A DNA stretch of 64,000 nt, from NCBI RefSeq assembly GCF_000717715.1, contig NZ_JOAI01000041.1:15740-79739 (forward strand), written 5' to 3'. The notes beneath the pieces were generated by a model that saw nothing but the letters and a program-made list of their open reading frames with translations, was not told the origin of the DNA and did not search any database. Position numbers and translations under genes: made by a program. This document shows positions 58,608-64,000 of the stretch, piece after piece. This stretch comes from Streptomyces sp. NRRL B-24484. GTDB taxonomy: Bacteria > Actinomycetota > Actinomycetes > Streptomycetales > Streptomycetaceae. Each line of letters starts with the position of its first letter. Position 1 is the first letter of the stretch.

Positions 58608-59567
58608 TCAGTCTAGAGACGACGTGAACGGCTGCAGCTCGTTCCAGGCGCAGCGCGGCCGATCCCCGCCGGCCAGTGACGTCCACACCGGCGCCGACGG
58701 GCCGTGGCACAGCAGGTCGTCGAGCAGGGCCGCTCCGGCCGGAACCTCGCGCAGCATCGCGGCGGCCTGGGCGTTGCGTGCGGCCATCACCTGCAGGTCG
58801 CGGATCCGGTTGCGCATGCGCTGCTCGCTGGCGTCGGCCAGGACGAATAGGATCCGGGGGAAGACCGGGTAGGAGCTCTGCCAGCTCGGCCGGGTCTCCA
58901 GGGCACCGCCCTGGGGCCGGCGTCCGAGCTGGCTGGGGGTGTGCTCGAAGAAGCGCGCGTAGGTGACCAGCTTGAAGGCGAGCCGCTCGTTGCCCTCGGT
59001 GCCGCGGTCGACCTCGATGAAGGCCCGCAGGTGACTGCGGCCCTTCTGCTGGGAGGTGTACCGCATGACCGCGTCCGCGGTCAGAGCGTCACGGGTCCGC
59101 TCGGACAGGCGGTGGTGAACCTCGGGCACCCAGTCGAGCGGCCCGTAGTCATCGCCGAGCCGGCGAGCGTCCCGCAGGAACGCCAGGTGGACGTCGAGGA
59201 CGGTCCTGCTGTGCTGGGACAGGTAGGGCACACCCAGGGCGTCCACGGTCAGCGGGACGCTGGAGCGGCCGAGCAGCTCGCCGAACTGCCCGGCCACGCT
59301 GCGGCCCGCGTCGGTGAGGAACCAGGTGTGCTGCCGCGGGTAGCCCGCGGTGACGTGGTCGATCAGACCGCGCCGGCGCAGCGCCCGCAGTCGGCGCGAG
59401 CGCCAGCTATGGTCCTCGCCCTCGTCGAACATGCCGGAGAGCTCGGACAGCTGCCTGAAGTCGGCGAACCGGTGCAGGTACAGCGAGGCGAGCACCAGGC
59501 GGTCGAAGTCGGCGCCGTCGCGCCGGGCGCGGCCGGCACGGAGGTTGGAAGGTGCAGGGGGTGCCAT
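58608..59567 (-). CDS. Replication-relaxation family protein
   Basis: A 319-aa protein of the replication-relaxation (Replic_Relax) family. An N-terminal winged helix is visible (DFDRLVLASLYLHRFADFRQLSELSG, WRSRRLRALRRRGLIDHVTAG, TWFLTDAGRSVAGQFG), followed by the alpha/beta domain (VHLAFLRDARRLGDDYGPLDWVPE, AFIEVDRGTEGNERLAFKLVTYARFFE, PRILFVLADASEQRMRNRI). Related proteins are linked to plasmid replication, relaxation and mobilisation. ATG 59567 has GGAGAGG. Three CCTTGATGGCC repeats lie in its upstream region at 59633-59710. It is the only mobilisation-like protein in the window. Confidence 0.75.
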   Translation of the reverse strand: MAPPAPSNLRAGRARRDGADFDRLVLASLYLHRFADFRQLSELSGMFDEGEDHSWRSRRLRALRRRGLIDHVTAGYPRQHTWFLTDAGRSVAGQFGELLGRSSVPLTVDALGVPYLSQHSRTVLDVHLAFLRDARRLGDDYGPLDWVPEVHHRLSERTRDALTADAVMRYTSQQKGRSHLRAFIEVDRGTEGNERLAFKLVTYARFFEHTPSQLGRRPQGGALETRPSWQSSYPVFPRILFVLADASEQRMRNRIRDLQVMAARNAQAAAMLREVPAGAALLDDLLCHGPSAPVWTSLAGGDRPRCAWNELQPFTSSLD

Positions 59568-59632
59568 GAACCTCTCCCTGGAGAGCGGCCTGACCAGCAG
59601 GCCTGCGGAAGGAACACTGCAGATAACCCCGC

Positions 59633-59710
59633 CTGCCTTGACGGCGACCTTGATGGCGGCGCCCCCTGCCGCAACGAATCGGCAACGACGCTCCGTCAAC
59701 CTTGATGGCC
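59633..59710. repeat. Third group of CCTTGA(T/C)GGC repeats
   Basis: Copies at 59633 (CTGCCTTGACGGCG), 59644 (GCGACCTTGATGGCGG) and 59694 (CGTCAACCTTGATGGCC), 66-143 nt upstream of the replication-relaxation gene. Same consensus as at 55.3 kb. Confidence 0.65.
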
Positions 59711-59734
59711 ACCTGGACAGTCACCCGATGACCC

Positions 59735-59801
59735 GTCTCACCGAAGGCTGCGCGTATCTCAGCGAGGGTTGACGGAACCGACTCCGTCTCAGCGAAGGTT
59801 G
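59735..59801 (+). repeat. Three 16-bp direct repeats GTCTCAGCGAAGGTTG
   Basis: Copies at 59735, 59756 and 59786 with 1-3 mismatches, 21 and 30 nt apart, upstream of the 142-aa gene. Two more copies, inverted, lie after that gene (60357, 60377). Confidence 0.7.
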
Positions 59802-59847
59802 AGTGTGCAGGTCCGGCTTCGTCCGGCGCCTCAGAAGGGAGGGGACG

Positions 59848-60276
59848 ATGGACGTCCAACCGGAGAACAGCAACTCTGTCGAAGCGGCGTGGGAGTTCCA
59901 GATGCGCGCGGCCGCAGACTGGGACGAGCGCTCCCGGAACTCCACCACGACATGGGTACCTCCCATCCTGGCTGCTCTCGTTGACCGAGCACGGAGGAGC
60001 TCACTGAACCGCTTCTTTCCCTTCACCAGCCACGCGGTGCTCCGCTTCAGCACTGCTCCGAACCACTGGCTGGGTGCAGGCGCGGTCCTCCCGGTAACCG
60101 TCGCTCTCGCCCCCGAGGGGCTGTACATCGTGCGCGCCGGGGCAGACGGCACAGTGCTTGAAACGGCCGATGCCGATGAAGCGGTGACCGCCGCGGAACG
60201 GTTGGTTGGCGAGTGGCACAACGGCCAGCTCTCGAATCAAGCTGCCTCAGAGCCTTTCGACGGTGGCCAACCATGA
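59848..60276 (+). CDS. Hypothetical protein (142 aa) bracketed by repeats
   Basis: A 142-aa soluble protein without a recognised family. A central part with beta character (NRFFPFTSHAVLRFSTAPNHW, AVLPVTVALAPEGLYIVRAGADGTVLETADADEAVTAAERLVGEW) suggests a small alpha/beta fold seen in other Streptomyces hypotheticals. ATG 59848 after GAAGGGAGGGG. Three direct repeats lie just before it and two inverted ones 80-115 nt after it, so the cassette is framed by its own motif. Function unknown. Confidence 0.6.
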   Translation: MDVQPENSNSVEAAWEFQMRAAADWDERSRNSTTTWVPPILAALVDRARRSSLNRFFPFTSHAVLRFSTAPNHWLGAGAVLPVTVALAPEGLYIVRAGADGTVLETADADEAVTAAERLVGEWHNGQLSNQAASEPFDGGQP

Positions 60277-60356
60277 CGGATGACGTCCCCGCATAATGCT
60301 CCCGCGGTAGCGGCGGGCCGACGGGCAAGGTTCGATGAGACCAACTGGCGTCTGAC

Positions 60357-60392
60357 AACCTTCGGTGAGATCCACTCAATCCTCGCTGAGAC
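60357..60392 (-). repeat. Two inverted 16-bp repeats downstream of the 142-aa gene
   Basis: CAACCTTCGGTGAGAT (60357-60372) and CAATCCTCGCTGAGAC (60377-60392), reverse complements of the motif at 59735-59801. They lie between the 142-aa gene and the end of the gene at 60435. Confidence 0.65.
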
Positions 60393-60434
60393 GGGACACC
60401 CGACGGCAGAGGAAATCCCCTGGTCACGGTCCTG

Positions 60435-61406
60435 TCAGGCGCCGGCCCCACGCACCTCACTGAGCAGCCGGCGGCCCCACTCGCGGCTGACACCGAGAGC
60501 CTCGCCCACCTCCGCGGCCGTGAGAGCAGGGTTGTCCGCAAGCAGCTCACGCACCTTGTCACGTCGCTGCTCGGCCAGCAGGTTCCGCTCCGCGTCCTTG
60601 CGGCGCGGGCCCTTGTCGGTCGAACCGGCCGGCCGGCCGCCGGCCTTCTTCTCGCCCTGCAGGAAGCGCACCTCGCTGTCCCACACGCGGATCGTCTTCC
60701 GCTTGTAGTGCCGGACACCGAAGACGACCTCGTCCGCCGCCGGGCCCGACGTCTTCTTCGGGTCGCTCTTCGGCGAGAGGTACGTCCGCCAGGACGACTC
60801 GGTCGGCCGGCGGTCCTCCGGGATCACCAGCCGGGCCTCCTCACCGTCGAGCAGGTCCTCGTCATCCTCCTGCGTCAACTCGGCCACCGCCCACCGGCCG
60901 CCGTCGAACGCGAAACGCAACTGGACCGCCACCGGCCAGGCCCCGCTGTCGTCCGTCGCGACCAGCTTCGCGTTCACGTCCACCACCGCACCCTCCGCCG
61001 GCGCCGGGACCTCGTCCGCGGCGTAGAGGCCGAGCAGCTCCACCTTCGTGAAGGTACGGCTGGCCGCGGCGATCTGCGCACCCGCGGCTACCGGACCCGC
61101 GGCCTTCGCGTCACCGGTCAGGTAGGCGTCGAGGAAAGAGACCGCGGCGCCCTGCAGGGCGCCATCCTCGACCGGGAAGGTGTACACGGCGTCCGGGTCG
61201 GCTGGAGCAAGAAGCGGGATCTCGCGGCCCTCGATGTCGGCCAGGACCTGCTCCTCGTCCCAGATCCTGACCTTGGTCCCGGGCCGGCTGATCGGCTTGG
61301 CACGCATCGCCTCCCAGCGACGGGTGTTGGTAAAGGTGCTCGGCTTGATACCGAGCAGCGAGCAGACGCGGGCTGTGTCGACGGGCGTGCGGCCGGCGGG
61401 AATCAT
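60435..61406 (-). CDS. wHTH - NTF2 (TcpC-like domain) - HTH protein
   Basis: A 323-aa soluble protein with three parts. Residues about 8-60 are a MerR/excisionase-like HTH (TPVDTARVCSLLGIKPSTFT, VRIWDEEQVLADIEG). Residues about 79-177 align over their whole length with the second NTF2 domain of the TcpC-like protein at 54158 (GAL..AVxxxLxAYLTG, VELxGLxxxxEVP, GAVVxV, SGxWPxAxxLRxxxxxGRWxVAxL). Residues about 279-318 are a second HTH (DKVRELLADNPALTAAEVGEALGVSREWGRRLLSEV). No signal or membrane helix, so this copy is cytosolic. ATG 61406 after GAGGAG. Probably a DNA-binding regulator derived in part from the transfer channel protein; function inferred only. Confidence 0.7.
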   Translation of the reverse strand: MIPAGRTPVDTARVCSLLGIKPSTFTNTRRWEAMRAKPISRPGTKVRIWDEEQVLADIEGREIPLLAPADPDAVYTFPVEDGALQGAAVSFLDAYLTGDAKAAGPVAAGAQIAAASRTFTKVELLGLYAADEVPAPAEGAVVDVNAKLVATDDSGAWPVAVQLRFAFDGGRWAVAELTQEDDEDLLDGEEARLVIPEDRRPTESSWRTYLSPKSDPKKTSGPAADEVVFGVRHYKRKTIRVWDSEVRFLQGEKKAGGRPAGSTDKGPRRKDAERNLLAEQRRDKVRELLADNPALTAAEVGEALGVSREWGRRLLSEVRGAGA

Positions 61407-61642
61407 GACTGGCTCCTCGAGGGAAGGGGGCGGTACGCCCCGCCAACCGGAAGGGCAACGAGAAAACGGTATCGCACTCAGAGCATGATCGGTATTCGCT
61501 GTCGGCGCGAACCGGGCCCTGCCTCCGTAGCCCAGGGCGCCGGAGGCGCCGCGCGACAGCCGATTCCTTGAACACTTGCGGCGCAATACCCGGCGTGAGC
61601 TGCCATGCTCGTTCTGCCACAGCTGCGGACGGACGGAGCTCC

Positions 61643-62614
61643 ATGCGCCTGCTCGAAGACCTTCAGAACGGCCTTGAAAGCCGCGAGCGCCTCATCACCG
61701 AGGCCACGGCCCAGAGCATCGGTCGGGAGGTGCGGTACGCGGCCAACTGGATCAGCGCACAGCCCGTCCTGATGGCGATTCTCGACGAAGCCCGCCACGT
61801 TGAGGAACCCCCGCCAGTGGATCCATGGCTCCAGGAATGCGAGCGTGAGACCGGCATCGTCTGGCCAACGGAAACAGAGGAAGGCCGCGCAGCACTCATC
61901 TGGGACCTGCTGCGCACTTCAGGAGACCAGGCGGCTGACCATGCCGGTGACATCTTCGCGAGGGCGGGCAATTCCAACTATGACCACATGGTCAGACGCA
62001 TGGCCGCTGAGGCGTTCCGGCCGCTATTCGTCTGGCTCATCCAACAGCTGAGGCGCCGAAGTAGCGTCGTATACACCCTGCGCCGCTACGTGTATCTCAC
62101 CGAACGGTTCTACCGGACGGAGCTCGACGCCAAGTTCCAGAACCGGACCTCCACCGGCGAGGAGCTCTATAACGACCACGTCCAGGAGTTCATGTTCCGG
62201 GACGCTGGCTACATCACCTCGGCGAAGCAGCGGTCGGCCTCCGGGGAGGCCGACTTGGTTGGAGAGCTCGACGGTGAGGACCCCATCATCTTGGACGGCA
62301 AGCTGTTCAAAGGGGACCTCAAGTACCTTGCTCGCGGCGTTCGGCAGGTCTACGAATACGCCGTCGACCACGGCAAGCACATCGCCTACCTGGTCGTGTT
62401 CAACCGCACCGACCGGATCCTGAAGATCGACGGCGATGGCGCAGCCCAGCTGCCGTACTTCCAGATCGCTGACGTGCAGGTGCACGTCGTGGTGATCCGC
62501 GCTCTCCCGCCGCAGACCACGGCGAGCAAGATGAGCACCGCGAAGGTGGCCACCTTGACCCGCGAGCAGGTGCGCGAGGAGATCAACAGCGAGGAAGAAC
62601 TCGAAGCCGACTGA
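61643..62614 (+). CDS. Putative nuclease-like protein (323 aa)
   Basis: A soluble protein. The region SASGEADLVGELDGEDPIILDGKLFKGDLKYLARGVRQVYEYAVDHGKHIAYLVVFNR has the order D ... D-x-K ... of a PD-(D/E)XK-type nuclease core (residues about 210-260), followed by a Q-x-x-x-Y helix and a hydrophobic strand. The N-terminal 200 residues are helical with many Arg/Glu and no known domain. ATG 61643, four nt after GGAG; the frame is open to 61568. Stands alone. Similar architectures appear in uncharacterised defence or restriction-like proteins; activity is inferred. Confidence 0.55.
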   Translation: MRLLEDLQNGLESRERLITEATAQSIGREVRYAANWISAQPVLMAILDEARHVEEPPPVDPWLQECERETGIVWPTETEEGRAALIWDLLRTSGDQAADHAGDIFARAGNSNYDHMVRRMAAEAFRPLFVWLIQQLRRRSSVVYTLRRYVYLTERFYRTELDAKFQNRTSTGEELYNDHVQEFMFRDAGYITSAKQRSASGEADLVGELDGEDPIILDGKLFKGDLKYLARGVRQVYEYAVDHGKHIAYLVVFNRTDRILKIDGDGAAQLPYFQIADVQVHVVVIRALPPQTTASKMSTAKVATLTREQVREEINSEEELEAD

Positions 62615-62645
62615 CCGCTGCGATTCGGCCGGACGTACCAGGCGC

Positions 62646-62786
62646 GATTGCCTCAGCAACCTGGGCCAGCACCCCCGCACAGGTTCCAAGACCGGCACCG
62701 TCTGGCTGGCGCAGCACGGCAGCACCGCCCTGTCGGCAGTGAAGCCCCACCTGGACGCACATCCTGGCGTGGTGGACCGGCTCTGA
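62646..62786 (+). pseudogene. Possible 3' gene remnant
   Basis: A frame with the codon pattern of a real gene encodes ...SNLGQHPRTGSKTGTVWLA and QHGSTALSAVKPHLDAHPGVVDRL, then stops. There is no start codon or ribosome site that fits, so it appears to be the end of a truncated gene following the nuclease-like gene. Confidence 0.3.
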
Positions 62787-62867
62787 TCTCGCCCCTGAAC
62801 GGACCGGTCCAGCTCCTCACCGGCGATTTCCGGGCGTCCGGCGACAGTGAGAGCTGACAGCGCGGCG

Positions 62868-62902
62868 GCCGGTCGGATCGGCGCGAGCCCGATCCGACCG
62901 GC
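62868..62902 (-). terminator. Hairpin terminator after the PAPS-reductase-like gene
   Basis: GCCGGTCGGATCGG-cgcgagc-CCGATCCGACCGGC, a perfect 14-bp stem, 12 nt past the stop codon of the minus-strand gene. Confidence 0.75.
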
Positions 62903-62914
62903 GCCCTGGGCCGA

Positions 62915-64000
62915 CTAGGCGCCAACCAGCAGCGACTCCGCCGAGTGCAATCCCGTTTCCGAGATCTCCCCGCGGGCCTTGCTCCAGGCCGCCTCGAAGC
63001 CGGCGCGCTGCTTCGTAGCAGCGGTGGCCGGGGCGGCGACGAACTGCCGCTCGACGGCGGGGTAGCCGGCACCGCGGTGGTTCGTCACCACCCGGTCGAA
63101 CCCGAAGTGGTACCCGTCTTCCTGGCTCGGGCTGTGCTCCAGCTGACGGCCTGGCCGTTCGGCGAAACGCCGGAGCGAGCTGAAGGCCTCGCGCCGGCTG
63201 AGGATGCCGACGCGGCGCAGCGATCGCCATACTGTTCCCTTCCGGTCCGGGTCGTAGCAGCCCGGCCCTCGCCTCGGACACGACTGCCCGGGCAGGTTCC
63301 GGCACTCCTTGCACCGCGGCCGCGGACCGCCTTGTTGCACCTCGTAGCTGAGGCAGTTGCCGCACCGGGGGCCGTGCCAGTTCTTGCACTGGGCAGAGCG
63401 GCCGGGTGTGAGCACGCGGCGCACCTCGTAGATGCTCCACGGTTCGGTGTCGAGGCGTTCGGCCAGGAAGTCGAGCGCTGTGGTGTTGCCGGCCAGGTGG
63501 AGCTCACGGCGCAGCGAGGAGTTCGCGTAGAGGGTGAACAGGGGGTTGAGGGCCTGGGCGGTGTACTCCAGCAGGGCAGCCTCCACGATCTGCTCCGGGA
63601 AGCGCTGGGCGCGGGCCATGTGGTCGGGCAGGGAGCCGGCCGACACCGGGTACGGGCAGGCCCAGCAGTAGGACTTGGGCCAGAGCACGCCCAAGCGGTC
63701 CTGCAGGTAGGTCAGCAGTTTCGGGCGGTCCCATCCCCAGTTGATCAACGGGTACCAAGGCCTGCGGCCTGCCTTGTTGTAGGTCCGGTCGGTACGGGCG
63801 CGGCCGGTCTCGCCGGCTTCGAAGCCGATGATGTGCCGGTAGTCGCCGGTGATGTGCTCCTCGAACCATCTGTCGAGCGGCTCTCCCTTGGCCCGCACGC
63901 TGCTTCTCTGCACCTTGTCAACGCGCATGCTCAGGGGCGCCGGGTTGGCGCCCCTGAGCTCGTCAGGCTTCTCCCGCAGACGCAACTTCCCGGTTGCGGG
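62915..64000 (-). CDS. PAPS-reductase-family protein, C-terminal part (gene cut by window edge)
   Basis: At least 361 residues, the frame open to the right edge, so the true start and probably the N-terminal PP-loop (S-G-G-x-D-S) lie outside. The visible part has RRPWYPLINWGWDRPKLLTYLQDRLGVLWPKSYCWACPYPVSA, the signature of the adenine-nucleotide alpha-hydrolase/PAPS reductase family C-terminal to the PP-loop. A later cysteine-rich zone has nine Cys (CKNWHGPRCGNCLSYEV, CKECRNLPGQSCPRRGPGCY), which could bind Zn or Fe-S. Such proteins occur in sulfur transfer and in DNA-phosphorothioation (DndC-like) and defence islands; which applies cannot be told here. Confidence 0.6.
   Translation of the reverse strand, partial: PATGKLRLREKPDELRGANPAPLSMRVDKVQRSSVRAKGEPLDRWFEEHITGDYRHIIGFEAGETGRARTDRTYNKAGRRPWYPLINWGWDRPKLLTYLQDRLGVLWPKSYCWACPYPVSAGSLPDHMARAQRFPEQIVEAALLEYTAQALNPLFTLYANSSLRRELHLAGNTTALDFLAERLDTEPWSIYEVRRVLTPGRSAQCKNWHGPRCGNCLSYEVQQGGPRPRCKECRNLPGQSCPRRGPGCYDPDRKGTVWRSLRRVGILSRREAFSSLRRFAERPGRQLEHSPSQEDGYHFGFDRVVTNHRGAGYPAVERQFVAAPATAATKQRAGFEAAWSKARGEISETGLHSAESLLVGA

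Overview
The sequence looks like part of a large, GC-rich (roughly 70%) Streptomyces/Kitasatospora-type replicon, most likely a giant (linear) plasmid or an integrated plasmid-like element. The signs are strong third-position GC bias, GTG/TTG starts, ATGA/GTGA coupled genes, a plasmid-type parAB locus, several winged-helix replication-type proteins, a DUF2637 (Spd-like) protein, a complete type IV secretion (conjugation) operon and a Tad-type pilus operon. No rRNA, tRNA, transposase, integrase or CRISPR array was seen, and no plasmid telomere can be recognised.

Layout. 0.2-1.7 kb: GntR regulator plus P-loop kinase with an operator-like triple repeat. 1.7-4.6 kb: a winged-helix protein followed by a DciA-like (DUF721) protein, a candidate replication module. 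4.7-11.5 kb: accessory genes (Uma2 nuclease, phage-type zinc finger protein, two coupled RepL-like wHTH proteins, pentapeptide-repeat membrane protein, DUF3800). 11.6-22.7 kb: a putative defence/stress block (STAND ATPase, DUF3761 membrane protein, double zeta toxin with a SeqA_N-RAMA partner, a second P-loop/TPR protein with a possible nuclease head, NERD nuclease-like protein). 22.9-25.3 kb: a TGCGCA-rich segment, a full-length NAD+ DNA ligase and a 78-bp perfect palindrome. 25.4-31.0 kb: small unknown genes, the parA-parB locus with three identical 15-bp palindromes (candidate parS), and a DUF2637 protein.

31.1-42.7 kb (minus strand): Tad/T2SS-F-like pilus operon running lipoprotein, secreted protein, SAF/CpaB-like, TadZ-like, TadA/CpaF ATPase, TadB, TadC, a 57-aa membrane protein, a small pilin-like protein, three TadE/TadG-like pseudopilins and a LysM-BTAD membrane protein, nearly all translationally coupled. 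43.1-55.2 kb (minus strand): conjugation operon running TcpC/VirB8-like, small membrane protein, VirB3-like, VirB4 ATPase, VirB6-like, lytic transglycosylase-NlpC/P60, an accessory protein and a VirD4/TraG-like ATPase. No classical relaxase gene is seen.

55.2-64 kb: a 0.9-kb regulatory segment with arrays of a CCTTGATGGCC-type repeat, a nine-copy hexamer tract and many TGCGCA motifs; a wHTH replication-type operon; a GIY-YIG protein; a replication-relaxation protein; a small gene bracketed by inverted 16-bp repeats; a wHTH-NTF2-HTH protein whose middle domain is related to the conjugation protein TcpC; a candidate nuclease; and a PAPS-reductase-family gene cut by the window edge. The CCTTGATGGCC repeats lie upstream of the conjugation operon, the wHTH operon and the replication-relaxation gene, which suggests one regulon or origin system joining transfer and replication.
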